In this document: in pieces, positions 51,560 through 61,111 of the stretch
Numbering within the stretch: position 1 is the first letter of the stretch
How the letters are laid out: each line of letters opens with the position of its first letter
Source of the DNA: Brevundimonas sp. UBA7506
GTDB lineage: Bacteria > Pseudomonadota > Alphaproteobacteria > Caulobacterales > Caulobacteraceae
DNA: 64,000 bases
Assembly: GCF_002479495.1 (NCBI RefSeq)
Contig: NZ_DLNQ01000010.1
Location: 275,896 to 339,895, forward strand
Direction: 5' to 3'
Program-made: the position numbers and the translations under genes
Notes under the pieces: generated by a model
The model's input: only the letters and a program-made list of their open reading frames with translations
What the model was told of the DNA's origin: nothing
The model's database searches: none

Positions 51560-52084
51560 TCATTTCACCCGCACCTCGCCTGCCCCATCGACGGCGACGG
51601 TCACGGCGCGCGGGCCGCGCGACAGGGTCAGGGCTGCGGCGTCGGTCACGCCGGTCGGGTCGAAGACGACGCGCAGGGGCGCGTCCGCCGGCTGACCCTC
51701 GGGCCGCGCGACTGTGTCCTCGGCCCAATGCTCCTCGCCGAACGGGCCGTCGGTCAGGGGCGACCACTGGACGCCGTCGAAGCTGGAAAAGGCGTAGCCC
51801 GTCGCCGTCGCCTCGACCGCCACGGCGCGGTTGGTCAGCAGGGCTTCTTCGCGCGCTCGGACGAGGCGCGCGGCGAAGCGTTCGGCCTCGTCGCCGACGG
51901 GCGGGCGGGGGTCGGGCACGGCCAGCACCACGGCCGAGGCGGCAAGACCCATGATGGCGACCACCATCAGCAGCTCCACCAGGGTGAAGCCATGTCTTTG
52001 GGCGCTATCGCAGGCCGCGCGGCGCGCTGCTGCTTGAGCGCGGTCGCGCCCCTCAGCTCTGCCAGTTGCCGATGTCGGCGTCAT
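51560..52084 (-). CDS. gspH: Type II secretion minor pseudopilin GspH
   Basis: A 174-residue minor pseudopilin. The cleavage motif is QRHG|FTLVELLMVVAIMGLAASAVVLAV, with the +5 Glu. The leader before it is long (about 32 residues, MTPTSATGRAEGRDRAQAAARRAACDSAQRHG). The leader shares a stretch with GspG (see findings). The periplasmic domain has RLVRAREEALLTNRAVAVEATATGYAF as in GspH. It caps the pseudopilus. Located between gspG and gspI. Confidence 0.9.
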   Translation of the reverse strand: MTPTSATGRAEGRDRAQAAARRAACDSAQRHGFTLVELLMVVAIMGLAASAVVLAVPDPRPPVGDEAERFAARLVRAREEALLTNRAVAVEATATGYAFSSFDGVQWSPLTDGPFGEEHWAEDTVARPEGQPADAPLRVVFDPTGVTDAAALTLSRGPRAVTVAVDGAGEVRVK

Positions 52085-52574
52085 TGCCCTCGCCCCCTTC
52101 CTTGCCGTCGGCGCCGAAGGAGAAGACGTCGAACTGGCCGCCGTGGGCGGACGGGCGGCGGTATTGGTAGGCGTTGCCCCAGGGATCTTCCGGCAGACGG
52201 CGGATATAGCCGCCCTCGCGATAGCGTTCCGGGCGGGCCAGACCGGCGGGCGGCGACGTCAGGGCCTGCAATCCGCTCTGGGCGTCGGGGAAGACCAGAT
52301 TGTCGAGGCGGTAGGTCTCGATGGCCTGCTCCAGGGTCGAGATGTCGGCCCGCGCCTTGCCGACCATGGCCTTGTCCTGCGTCGGCAGGACGTTGATCGC
52401 CACCACCGTCGCCAGCAGGCCGATGATGACGATGACCACCATGAGTTCGACCAGCGTAAAGCCCTGCCGGGCTTGACGTCGAAGAGCGCTACCGCGACGC
52501 GCGCGGCGCGTCGCTGCTTGAGCGCAAAAAGGAACGCTGTCGATGGAGGCGTGATGCGGCTGGATTTCGGTCAT
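52053..52574 (-). CDS. gspG: Type II secretion major pseudopilin GspG
   Basis: From ATG 52574, 173 residues. The prepilin site is RQG|FTLVELMVVIVIIGLLATVVAINVLP, then GKARADISTLEQAIETYRLDNLVFPDAQSGLQAL and a calcium-loop-type C-terminus (DPWGNAYQYRRP...FDVFSFGADGKEGGEGNDADIGNW), all GspG features. The leader (about 38 residues) is far longer than usual and shares a repeat-encoded stretch CAQAATRRARRGSA with GspH. It is the main pseudopilus subunit. Confidence 0.95.
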   Translation of the reverse strand: MTEIQPHHASIDSVPFCAQAATRRARRGSALRRQARQGFTLVELMVVIVIIGLLATVVAINVLPTQDKAMVGKARADISTLEQAIETYRLDNLVFPDAQSGLQALTSPPAGLARPERYREGGYIRRLPEDPWGNAYQYRRPSAHGGQFDVFSFGADGKEGGEGNDADIGNWQS

Positions 52575-52588
52575 GGCGGGTTCCGGTC

Positions 52589-53803
52589 TCACCCCATCGC
52601 CAGGGTGTTGATCTGAAGGATGGGCAGAAGGATCGACAGGACGATCAGGGCGACCACGCCGCCCATGACGACGATGATCGCCGGTTCGAGGAAGCTGAGC
52701 ATGACGGCGGTGAAGGCGCTGAACTCGCGCTCCAGATAGTCGGCGGCGCGCTCCATCATCGGCTCCAGCCGGCCGCTGGCCTCGCCGGACGCGGTCATGT
52801 GCACCAGGATGGGCGGGAAGACGTCGGCGCGACGCATGGCGGCGGACAGGCCCCCGCCCTCGCGTACGGCGTCGGCCATCATCTCGGTCGAGGCCCGCAA
52901 CGCCCGGTTGGACACGGTACGCGCCGTGATGGTCAGACCTTCCAGCACCGGCAGGCCCGCCGCGATCATGGTCGACAGGGTGCGCGCCATCCGCGCCCCG
53001 TGCAGGTCGCGCGTCAGCCGCCCGACGACGGGCAGGCGTAACAGTCGCCGATCCACCGCCAGCCGGAAGCCGGGGTTCCTCATCCCCACACCGAAGCCGC
53101 CGACTCCGCCGACCAGCAGCAGGGCGATCAGCCAGCCCCAGTGCCGCATCAGGTCGGACACGCCGATCACCGCCCGCGTCAGCAGGGGCAGGGTCTGGTT
53201 CATGCTGTCGAACTGATCGACCACCTTGGGCACGACGAAGACCATCAGGGCCGTCACGACGCCCAGCGCCACCAGGGCCAGGACGGCGGGATAGACCAGG
53301 GCGGTGATGACCTTGCCGCGCACCTGCTGGTCGCGCTCCAGCCCCTCGGCCAGACGCTCCAGAATGGGGCCGAGCGCGCCCGACGCCTCGCCCGCCGCCA
53401 CGGTGGCGCGATAGAGCGGCGGAAAGGCCGCGCCCTGACGCGCCATGGCTTCGGACAGGCGCTGCCCCTCGACCACGCCCGCATGGACGCCCGACAGGAC
53501 GGCGCGCACGTCGGGACGTTCGGCCTGAAGCATCAGGGTGCGCAGGGCCTCGTCCACCGGGGCGACGGTGATCAGGGTGGCCAGCTGACGCGTGGTCAGG
53601 GCCAGGGTGCGGCTGGACAGCTTGCGGCTGCGGCGCGGGGTCTTTTCGGTCGTCGCGGCGACGCCCGAGGCGCGGCTGAGCGACAGGGGCATCAGGCGGC
53701 GACGCGCCAGCGCCGTCTTCGCCGCCGCCTCGTCCGGCGCGGTCAGCACGCCCGCGACGGTGCGGCCTGAAACGTCCACGGCGCTGTAGTCGAAGGCGGG
53801 CAT
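52589..53803 (-). CDS. gspF: Type II secretion inner-membrane protein GspF
   Basis: A 404-residue inner-membrane platform protein. Two homologous cytoplasmic domains (about 55-175 and 260-380) and three transmembrane segments. Typical motifs: LALTTRQLATLITVAPVDEALRTLMLQAE, TLSTMIAAGLPVLEGLTITARTVSN and the C-terminal FLEPAIIVVMGGVVALIVLSILLPI. Start touches the gspE stop. It connects the ATPase GspE with the pseudopilus. Confidence 0.96.
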   Translation of the reverse strand: MPAFDYSAVDVSGRTVAGVLTAPDEAAAKTALARRRLMPLSLSRASGVAATTEKTPRRSRKLSSRTLALTTRQLATLITVAPVDEALRTLMLQAERPDVRAVLSGVHAGVVEGQRLSEAMARQGAAFPPLYRATVAAGEASGALGPILERLAEGLERDQQVRGKVITALVYPAVLALVALGVVTALMVFVVPKVVDQFDSMNQTLPLLTRAVIGVSDLMRHWGWLIALLLVGGVGGFGVGMRNPGFRLAVDRRLLRLPVVGRLTRDLHGARMARTLSTMIAAGLPVLEGLTITARTVSNRALRASTEMMADAVREGGGLSAAMRRADVFPPILVHMTASGEASGRLEPMMERAADYLEREFSAFTAVMLSFLEPAIIVVMGGVVALIVLSILLPILQINTLAMG

Positions 53804-55305
53804 CAGGCCACGGCCTCAGGCAGGGGATGGGCCTCGGGCGTCTCCTGACGGGTGACGCGCACCGCCTCCTCGACCGAGGTGACGCCCGCCAGCACCAGGG
53901 CGCGCGCCCGGTCCGACAGGGTGCCGCCGTTCGGGAAGGCGGCATTGATGAGAGCCTCTTCATCGGCCTCGGCGGCGATCAGGCGGCGGACCTTGTCGTC
54001 GATCTTCAGCGTCTCATAGACGCCGACGCGGCCGACATAGCCGGTGTGGTTGCACGCGCCGCAGCCCTGGGCGCGCCAGACGGTCGCGCCCTTCTGAACA
54101 CCGATCAGGCGCGCCGTGGCGGCGTCGGCGGCTTCGGACTGGCGGCACTCGCCGCACAGGCGGCGCACCAACCGCTGGGCCACGATCAGGCGCAGGGTCG
54201 AGGCCAGGAGGAAGGGCTCCACCCCCATGTCGCGCAGGCGCGTCACGGCACCGGCGGCGTCGTTGGTGTGGACGGTGGACAGGACCAGATGCCCGGTCAG
54301 CGAAGCCTGAACGGCGACGCTGGCCGTCTCCACGTCGCGGATTTCGCCGACCATGACCACGTCCGGGTCCTGACGCAGGATGGCGCGCAGGCCCGCCGCG
54401 AAGGTCATGCCGACCTTGGGATTGACCTGGGTCTGGCCGACGCCGTCGATGGCGTATTCGACCGGGTCCTCGACCGTCAGGATGTTGCGCGTGGCGTCGT
54501 TGAGCAGGCTGAGGCCCGCATAGAGACTGGTCGTCTTGCCCGAGCCGGTCGGGCCGGTGACGAGGATAATGCCGTTGGGTTCGCGCAGGGCCGTGCGGAA
54601 GGCGTCATGCGCCTCGGCCTCCATGCCCAGCTGGTCCAGCGACAGGCCCGCCTGATCCTTGTCGAGGATGCGCAGCACCACCCGCTCGCCCGCCCGCGAC
54701 GGCAGGGTCGAGACGCGCACGTCCAGCGTCTTGCCGCCCAGGGCCAGGGGGATGCGCCCGTCCTGAGGCACGCGCTTCTCGGCGATGTCGAGCCGGGCCA
54801 TGACCTTGATGCGCGACACCAGCAGCGGCGTGATGCGCGGGTTCAGACTGAGGCTTTCGCGCAGCACGCCGTCGACGCGCATCCGCACGATCAGGGCGCT
54901 CTCATAGGGCTCCAGGTGGATGTCCGAGGCGCCCGCGCGCACGGCCTCGGCGATGATGCCGTTGATCATGCGGATGACCGGGGCGTCGTCGGCGGAGTCC
55001 AGCAGGTCGGCGGCGGCGGGCAGATCCTCGATCAGACCGTCCAGCCCCGACGGCATATCCATCTGCTGATCGCCCGCCGCGTTCAGATCGCCCGCATAGA
55101 CGTCGGACAGGCGACGGTCGAACTCGGCCTGATCCATCGACTGGACCTGCAAGGGCCGCCCCAGAGCCCGGCGCGTCTCGACCAGGGCCAGGGGATCGGC
55201 GCCGTCGCGCAAACCGACCACGGCGATGTCGCCGGCGTCCAGCAGGATGACGCCGTTCCGCTTGGCGAACCCATAGGGAAGCGTCGGATTGACCAGGGTG
55301 ATCAT
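53803..55305 (-). CDS. gspE: Type II secretion ATPase GspE
   Basis: From ATG 55305, 500 residues. The N-terminal domain is short. The core has Walker A GPTGSGKTTSL, Asp box and Walker B DVVMVGEIRDVETA, and His box GHLVLSTVHTNDA. The zinc-binding four-cysteine motif is CGECRQ...CGACN, as in GspE/EpsE. It is hexameric and drives pseudopilus assembly. The frame runs open for 326 codons upstream inside gspD, but that part is not GspE-like. It begins 5 bp after the gspD stop. Confidence 0.96.
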   Translation of the reverse strand: MITLVNPTLPYGFAKRNGVILLDAGDIAVVGLRDGADPLALVETRRALGRPLQVQSMDQAEFDRRLSDVYAGDLNAAGDQQMDMPSGLDGLIEDLPAAADLLDSADDAPVIRMINGIIAEAVRAGASDIHLEPYESALIVRMRVDGVLRESLSLNPRITPLLVSRIKVMARLDIAEKRVPQDGRIPLALGGKTLDVRVSTLPSRAGERVVLRILDKDQAGLSLDQLGMEAEAHDAFRTALREPNGIILVTGPTGSGKTTSLYAGLSLLNDATRNILTVEDPVEYAIDGVGQTQVNPKVGMTFAAGLRAILRQDPDVVMVGEIRDVETASVAVQASLTGHLVLSTVHTNDAAGAVTRLRDMGVEPFLLASTLRLIVAQRLVRRLCGECRQSEAADAATARLIGVQKGATVWRAQGCGACNHTGYVGRVGVYETLKIDDKVRRLIAAEADEEALINAAFPNGGTLSDRARALVLAGVTSVEEAVRVTRQETPEAHPLPEAVA

Positions 55306-55310
55306 GACCC

Positions 55311-57422
55311 TCAGCCCTGCGGCGAGACGGCGTTCGAAGCGGGGGCGAGCGGCGAGATCGTGACCTCGCCCACGGGCGCGGTCCCCCCCGGCGCCGGGTT
55401 GTCGATGGCGCGCGGCGCGACCGGGGCCTGGGTCCGCATATAGTCGCGCAGCATCTCGTCCAGGCTGGGCTCGACGCCCGGCTGCGAGCGGATTTGCTCG
55501 CCGCGCATATAGCCCCAGCGGTCGGCGCTCAGTTGCTGGGCGTCGCCCGGCGTGCGGATGATGGTCGGGCGGATGAAGACCATCAGATTGGTTCGTCCGC
55601 GCTGGCGGCTGGTGGACTTGAACAGGTTGCCGAGCACCGGCACGTCGCCCAGACCCGGCACCTTGTCGACCGACAGGCGGTCGTTCTGATCCAGCAGGCC
55701 GCCGGCGACCGCGATCTCGCCGTCGTCCACCACCAGGGTCGTCTCCAGCTCGCGCTTGTTGAGCACCAGATCGGATGCGCCGCGCGTCAGGACGCCGTTG
55801 ATGCTGGACACCTCCTGCCGCAGGAAGAGGGTGATGGAGCCGCCCGCATTGATCTGCGGCTTGACGATCAGCTTGACGCCGATGTCCTGACGCTGGGTCG
55901 TGCGGAAGGGGTTGGAGTTGCCGTCCAGCAGGGCCTCGCCGGTGGTGATCGGCACCTCCTGCCCGACCAGGATGGTGGCTTCCTCGTTGTCCAGCGTCAT
56001 CAGCGACGGGGTCTGCAGCAGGTTGGAGCCCTCGTCCGACTTGGCCGCGTTGATGATGAAGCCGAACAGGCCGTCCGAGCCGATGCGCCCGCCGCCTCCG
56101 CCGATGAACCCGTTGGCGCCGACCAGGCTGTTGAGCGCCAGGTTCTGAAGCTGCTCGCGCAGAGGATCGTCCTTGTCGAGCTGGCCGGCGGCGGCCCCGC
56201 CCGCCAGCGGGACCAGAGGCGCGGCGCGGTCGGAATAGTTGGTCAGGCCGATCGGCGTGCCGTCCGATCCAGCCAGCAGCCACTGGACCCCCAGCTCACG
56301 CACGGCGGTGTCGCCCAGCTCGACGACGATGGCCTCGATCAGGACTTGTTGGCGGCGACTGTCGAGCTGGCGGATGACCTCGGCCAACATCCGTTGCGTA
56401 TCCGCCGAAGCCGAGATGACCAGGGCGTTGGCGCCGGGGAAGCGGGCGATGCTGGCCTTCTGGCCCGCGACCGGCGCGGCCGGAGCCACGACTTGCGGCG
56501 CGGCGGCGGCTTCGCCAGTTCCGCGCGTAGCGGTCGGCGTTGCGGTGGCGCTGGCCGCCGTGACCGGCTGGCCGACGATCTGTTGCAGTACGGGCAGCAG
56601 CTGCTCGGCATTGGCGTGTTGCAGGAAGACGACCTTGACGTCGTCGGCCGAGCGGGCGCGGCGGTCCAGATCCTCGACCAGAGGCCGGACGCGGGCCACG
56701 GCGGCGGGGTCGCCGCGCAGGATGACGGAGTTGGAGCTGGCCACCGGCGTCACCGACACCATGCCCTGCCCCGGCTGGCCGCCGGGCGGGGCCAGGACCT
56801 GAGCCAGTACGCCCGCGATCTCGGCGGCGGAGGAGTTCTCCAGCGTCACCACGTCGAACGCGGCCCGGTCCACGTCGATGCGCTGGATCAGGCTGCGGAT
56901 GCGGCTCAGGTTGTCGGCGAAGTCAGCGACCACGACGCTGTTGCCGCTGGGATTGGCCAACACCTGACCCTGCGCGCCGACCAGAGGGCGGATGGTCTCG
57001 GCGGCCGAGGCGGCGTCGATGTTGCGCAGCTGGAAGACCTGGGTCGAGAAGCGTTCCGACCCGACGGTGGCCGGTCCCTGGGCCGCGCCCTGGGCCGGGC
57101 TGATGCGATAGGCGCCGGAACTGGTCGGCGTCACCACCAGGCCGTTGGCCCGCAGGGTGGACAGGAAGACCTCGAACAGCTCGGTCTTGTTCAGCGCCCT
57201 CTGGCTGGTCACGGTGACGTTGCCGGTCACGGCGGGGTCGACGATGAAGGTGCGGCCCGTGGTCCGCGCCACGTCCTGAATGAAGGCGCGGATGTCAGCG
57301 CCCTGGACGTTCAGGGTCTGGCGCGCGCCCTCCTGAGCCAGAGCCGGCGAGGCCAGCAAAGGCCCTTGGGCGGCGATCAGGGCCGACAGGGCGACGGCGG
57401 CGAAAGTGCGGTGAAGGCGCAT
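55311..57422 (-). CDS. gspD: Type II secretion outer-membrane secretin GspD
   Basis: A 703-residue secretin from ATG 57422 (a GTG codon directly precedes it). Signal peptide LSALIAAQGPLLASPALAQE. N0-N3 domains (about 32-330) with FIVDPAVTGNVTVTSQRAL, then the C-terminal secretin domain (about 350-600: QVLIEAIVVELGDTAVRELGVQWL, PSLMTLDNEEATILVGQEVPITT, RQDIGVKLIVKPQI, VPGLGDVPVLGNLFKS). A GTTPVGEV-type tail follows. It forms the outer-membrane channel. Second gene of the operon; no pilotin gene is apparent nearby. Confidence 0.96.
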   Translation of the reverse strand: MRLHRTFAAVALSALIAAQGPLLASPALAQEGARQTLNVQGADIRAFIQDVARTTGRTFIVDPAVTGNVTVTSQRALNKTELFEVFLSTLRANGLVVTPTSSGAYRISPAQGAAQGPATVGSERFSTQVFQLRNIDAASAAETIRPLVGAQGQVLANPSGNSVVVADFADNLSRIRSLIQRIDVDRAAFDVVTLENSSAAEIAGVLAQVLAPPGGQPGQGMVSVTPVASSNSVILRGDPAAVARVRPLVEDLDRRARSADDVKVVFLQHANAEQLLPVLQQIVGQPVTAASATATPTATRGTGEAAAAPQVVAPAAPVAGQKASIARFPGANALVISASADTQRMLAEVIRQLDSRRQQVLIEAIVVELGDTAVRELGVQWLLAGSDGTPIGLTNYSDRAAPLVPLAGGAAAGQLDKDDPLREQLQNLALNSLVGANGFIGGGGGRIGSDGLFGFIINAAKSDEGSNLLQTPSLMTLDNEEATILVGQEVPITTGEALLDGNSNPFRTTQRQDIGVKLIVKPQINAGGSITLFLRQEVSSINGVLTRGASDLVLNKRELETTLVVDDGEIAVAGGLLDQNDRLSVDKVPGLGDVPVLGNLFKSTSRQRGRTNLMVFIRPTIIRTPGDAQQLSADRWGYMRGEQIRSQPGVEPSLDEMLRDYMRTQAPVAPRAIDNPAPGGTAPVGEVTISPLAPASNAVSPQG

Positions 57423-58309
57423 CACTGGCCGGTCCTTATGGTGGTGGTCTGCACCCGGCCGTTCCGCTCGAAGCGGATCTCGGCGGCGCTGCTGCCGGAA
57501 AGCTCGCCGCCCAGTTCGGACAGACGTTCCAGACTGTTCAGTTCGGCCCCGTTGACGGCCAGGATGACGTCGCCGGACTGCAGGCCCGCCGCCCTCAGCG
57601 CCGCCCCGTCGCCGCGCGCGGCCAGGGTGAAGCCCTTGATGCGAAGCCCGTCCATGCGCGGGCGCAGCGAGGCCTGGGCCATCAGCCGCTGCGGATCGAC
57701 GACCGGGCCGGTCGGCGCGGCGGCGGGGGCCGCAGCCGATACCGGGGCTGGAGCCCCCGTCGGCGTCACGACCTGGGCGGTCGAGGGCGGCGGGGGCGGC
57801 GTGGCCGCGCCCGCAGGCGTCTCGATGAAGACCAGGCGGCTGACCGATCCCCCGCGCGACACCGTGACGAAATCCTCGCCGACCGAGGCCAGGGTCAGGC
57901 CCTCGGAAATGGTCTCGCCCACCCCGACCGAGACCTGACGCCCGTCAGGCAGACCGATGATGGCCGAGCCGCCGTCCGGCCCGCCCGCGCGCACCCCGAA
58001 CAGGCGCAGGGCGTCGCTGTCGGCGCCCGCCGCCTCGGCCAGACTGCTCTTGTCGCCAGTGCGGAAGAAGGCGTCGAAACGCTGGAAGATGGAGGCGTCC
58101 ACGGGCGCGGCCTCGGCGCGGGCGGCGACCGCCGCTTCGGGCTGGGGCGCGACGACGATCCAGGCCAGACGCCCGGCCTGAACCGCCAGCAGGGCAAGCA
58201 GGGCGATCTCGACGCCCGCGCGAACACGCCCCGGCCGCGCGGCGATCGCCGTGCGCGCCTGACGCCCCCATTCCCCGACCCGTGCGATCACGCCCGACGC
58301 TCCGAACAC
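57422..58309 (-). CDS. gspC: Type II secretion protein GspC with PDZ domain
   Basis: A 295-residue protein starting at GTG 58309. N-terminal cytoplasmic part, one transmembrane helix (GVEIALLALLAVQAGRLAWIVVA, about 32-55), the HR domain (about 85-160) and a C-terminal PDZ domain (about 200-290: MDGLRIKGFTLAARGDGAALRAAGLQSGDVILAVNGAELNSLERLSEL). GspC links GspD to the inner-membrane platform and selects substrates. First gene of gspC-D-E-F-G-H-I-J-K-L-M; no ATG start lies near, so GTG is preferred. Confidence 0.93.
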   Translation of the reverse strand: MFGASGVIARVGEWGRQARTAIAARPGRVRAGVEIALLALLAVQAGRLAWIVVAPQPEAAVAARAEAAPVDASIFQRFDAFFRTGDKSSLAEAAGADSDALRLFGVRAGGPDGGSAIIGLPDGRQVSVGVGETISEGLTLASVGEDFVTVSRGGSVSRLVFIETPAGAATPPPPPSTAQVVTPTGAPAPVSAAAPAAAPTGPVVDPQRLMAQASLRPRMDGLRIKGFTLAARGDGAALRAAGLQSGDVILAVNGAELNSLERLSELGGELSGSSAAEIRFERNGRVQTTTIRTGQ

Positions 58310-58323
58310 CCCCGAAAACGGGA

Positions 58324-58353
58324 ACCCCGGCTGCTTACTCCAGCAGCCGGGGT
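58324..58353 (-). terminator. Terminator-like hairpin upstream of gspC
   Basis: An 11-bp perfect stem accccggctgc/gcagccggggt (58324-58334/58343-58353), loop ttactcca. On the minus strand it follows the TonB-receptor gene (stop at 58416) and is followed by TTCCCGTTTT. It separates that transcription unit from the T2SS operon. Confidence 0.7.
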
Positions 58354-58384
58354 CGAAGCCTCACGTCACGATGACGGCCTTGAG

Positions 58385-58402
58385 ACGTTGTCGTGACAAC
58401 GT
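58385..58402. other. Palindrome after the TonB-receptor stop
   Basis: acgttgtc/gacaacgt inverted repeat with a 2-bp centre, 13 bp after the TonB-receptor stop codon. Could be a small hairpin or an operator. Confidence 0.4.
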
Positions 58403-58415
58403 GGCCGTATGCGGA

Positions 58416-61061
58416 TCAGAAGGTGGTGGACAGGCTGAGCGAGAAGGTGGTGCCCAGCTTGTAGCCCTCGACCACGCCCTTGCCGCCGTTGGCGAAGGAC
58501 TGGCTGCGCTCGTATTCCTCGCCCAGGATGTTCTCGACCTTGGCGCCGACGTCATAGTCGCGACCGCCGACGGTGAAGGTCTGGCTCGCGACCAGGTCCA
58601 GCAGGATCGGCGGGGTCTCGACCACGTCCGGCAGACGGGTCGAGCCGGTGATGATGCCGGCGTCCGAAATCCGCTCGCCCTGATAGTTGACCAGCAGGGT
58701 GGCGCGGCGACGGGCGGTGGTGTTCTCGAAGCCCAACTGCAGGTTGCCCAGCCATTCCGACTGACCTTGCAGGGCGCGGGTATAGGCCGCGTCGGTCACT
58801 TCCGAATCCGACCAGGTCACGTTGGCGACGACGAAGACCTCGTTGTCCTGGAACCAGGTCAGGTTCGGGGCCCAGACGTCCATCGGCAGGGTGTAGTCGA
58901 TCTCGGCCTCGACGCCCTTCAGGGTGGCTTCCTGGGCGTTCTGGAACGAACGGCCGAAGCCCTCGCCGATCGGCTGATAGGTGCGCTCGATCGGGTTGTC
59001 GAAGGACTTGTAGAACAGGCCGATGGTGGCCGATTGACGCTGGCCGAAATACCATTCCCAGCGCAGGTCGTAGTTCTGGATCTCGGCGATCTTCAGGTTC
59101 GGATTGCCGCGCTCCAGGGTGTTGGAGTCGTCATCCAGGAACAGGGCGTTGGCCAGTTCGCGCAGATCGGGACGGTTGATCGTCTTCGAATAGCCGAAGC
59201 GCAGCTGCATGTTGTCGGCGAACTCCCAGGTCGCCGTCGCCGTGGGCAGCCAGAAGTCCTGGGCCAGGTCGGCGTTAATGGGGTCGCCCGCGCCGGTCTC
59301 GCCCAGCGGGATGAAGCTGTTCACCTGCTGCTCGGAGTCTTCGTAGCGGACGCCGGCCGTGACGCGCAGGTCCTTGATCACCTCGATCTCGGCCGAGGCG
59401 TAGGCCGCGTTGATCTCCATGGTCGCGTCGAAGAAGTCCGACGGATCGGTGATGTCGCGCAGGGTGTAGCCCGCGTTGCCGCCGATGTTGTCGGGGCTGA
59501 AGATGATCTCGGGCACATAGGACCGCAGGGCCGGGGTGATGATCACGCCCGCCGCCGGCTGGAAGGAGTAGCGGCGACTGGCGAAGTCGCGCTCGCGCTC
59601 CTGATGCAGGCCGCCGGCCTTCAGGGTGATCTCGCGGTCGGCGATCATGCCGTTCAGGGTGAAGTCGAGACCGAACTCGATGTTCTCGTCTTCCAGGGCG
59701 CTGAAGAAGGTGCGGTTGGAATCCGACCCCGGCGTCAGGCGGAAGACGTTGTCCGGCTCCAGACGATAGGAGTATTCGCGACGATAGGGCGTGTCGCGCG
59801 AGGCGGTCGAATAGGCCGCGCGCCAGTCGATCTGCAGCCGATCCAGCGCCATCGGCAGCATGAAGACGTGACGACCCGACAACTGGTTCGAGTTCATCTG
59901 CTGCTCGATCCAGTTCAGGCGCTGGAAGCTGCGGATCAGGCCGGGGTCGGCCGAGAACAGGCCGCGCTCGATCAGGGCCTGCTGGCGCGTCTTGCGCAGC
60001 AGCAGGGTGGTCAGCTTCAGCTCATGGTTCTCGTTGAACTCGATGCCGAAGGCGCCCAGGGCGTTGAGGGCGTATTCCTGTTCCGTGCGCTGGAAGCCGC
60101 AGCCCGTCGCGTTCGACAGGCCGCCCGCGCCGGCGCAGGCCTCGGGGCTGATCTGGTCGTTGACGCCGCCGTTCACCTCGAACGAGTTGCGCACGCCCTC
60201 GCGGTTGCGGACCTGATAGTCGTAGTCGACGGCGACGAAGCCGCCCAGGCGGATGCCGTTCGACAGGTCGACGATCTCGGCGCCCGACAGGTTGAAGCCG
60301 AAGTCCGGCAGGTTCTTGTCGCCGTCGATCGACCAGATGTTGCGCAGCGAGCGCCCCGCCGCCTGCAGCATGGTCGGGTTGTTGGCGAAGGACTTCAGCG
60401 AGGGGTCGATGGCAATGAACTTGGGCAGGTTCAAACTGTTGTCAGCGATGCCGATGTTCGACAGCTTGCCGCCGGCGTCCCAGTAAAGACCTTCCTTGCC
60501 GGTAGATTCCGTCTCGGCGCTGATCGAGGCGCCGAAGGACAGGAAGCGTTCATTGGGAATGGCGCGCGTCGAGAGGGCGATCAGGCCGCCGCCGAACTCG
60601 CCCGGGTACTGGGCCGAATAGGTCTTCTGGATCTGGGCGTTCGACACCAGCGAGGTCGGGAACAGGTCCAGCGGCACCACGCGCTTCAGCGGCTCGGGGC
60701 TGGGCAGGGTCGAGCCGTCCAGCACGATGCTGGAGTAGCGATCGCCGAGGCCGCGCACATAGACATAGCCGTCGCCGACGATGGACAGGCCGGTGACGCG
60801 GGCCAGGGCTTCGCCGATCTCCGAGTCGCCAGAACGCTTGATGTCTTCTTCGGTGAGGATGTTGGCGACCGCCGAGGTCTCGCGCTTGACGTCCGGCACG
60901 AAGCGGCCGCGCACGACGATGTCCTCGACCGTCGAAACGGCCTCGGGGTCTTGCGGCGCGGGGGCCGAAGGCGCGGCGTCCTGGCCCCAGGCCAGGGCCG
61001 GAGCGGTCAGGACGGTGCTGGCGAGCAGGCCGGCGAGGCCGATCGTGCGGGTAGGCGTCAT
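58416..61061 (-). CDS. TonB-dependent receptor beside T2SS
   Basis: An 881-residue receptor. Signal peptide LAGLLASTVLTAPALAWGQD, TonB-box region EDIVVRG (about 46-52), plug domain (about 58-180: GDGYVYVRGLGDRYSSIVLDGSTLPSPEPLKRVVPLDLFPTSLVSNAQIQKTYSAQYPGEFGGG), barrel to the C-terminus, ending in the aromatic Phe of FSLSLSTTF. It belongs to the large receptor subgroup with the GEFGGG motif. Separated from the upstream lipoprotein gene by 98 bp including a perfect 28-bp palindrome, and from gspC by a terminator-like hairpin. The lipoprotein probably presents substrate to it. Confidence 0.92.
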   Translation of the reverse strand: MTPTRTIGLAGLLASTVLTAPALAWGQDAAPSAPAPQDPEAVSTVEDIVVRGRFVPDVKRETSAVANILTEEDIKRSGDSEIGEALARVTGLSIVGDGYVYVRGLGDRYSSIVLDGSTLPSPEPLKRVVPLDLFPTSLVSNAQIQKTYSAQYPGEFGGGLIALSTRAIPNERFLSFGASISAETESTGKEGLYWDAGGKLSNIGIADNSLNLPKFIAIDPSLKSFANNPTMLQAAGRSLRNIWSIDGDKNLPDFGFNLSGAEIVDLSNGIRLGGFVAVDYDYQVRNREGVRNSFEVNGGVNDQISPEACAGAGGLSNATGCGFQRTEQEYALNALGAFGIEFNENHELKLTTLLLRKTRQQALIERGLFSADPGLIRSFQRLNWIEQQMNSNQLSGRHVFMLPMALDRLQIDWRAAYSTASRDTPYRREYSYRLEPDNVFRLTPGSDSNRTFFSALEDENIEFGLDFTLNGMIADREITLKAGGLHQERERDFASRRYSFQPAAGVIITPALRSYVPEIIFSPDNIGGNAGYTLRDITDPSDFFDATMEINAAYASAEIEVIKDLRVTAGVRYEDSEQQVNSFIPLGETGAGDPINADLAQDFWLPTATATWEFADNMQLRFGYSKTINRPDLRELANALFLDDDSNTLERGNPNLKIAEIQNYDLRWEWYFGQRQSATIGLFYKSFDNPIERTYQPIGEGFGRSFQNAQEATLKGVEAEIDYTLPMDVWAPNLTWFQDNEVFVVANVTWSDSEVTDAAYTRALQGQSEWLGNLQLGFENTTARRRATLLVNYQGERISDAGIITGSTRLPDVVETPPILLDLVASQTFTVGGRDYDVGAKVENILGEEYERSQSFANGGKGVVEGYKLGTTFSLSLSTTF

Positions 61062-61111
61062 CTCAAGAAGTCCTTCGGTGCGAGCGCCGGAAAGAAGGAG
61101 GAAAGGCGAGA

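Noticed and set aside
53805..55300. Plus-strand frame of 538 residues over gspE
   Set aside because: Shadow of gspE; no motifs, unusual His/Gln/Gly-rich composition.
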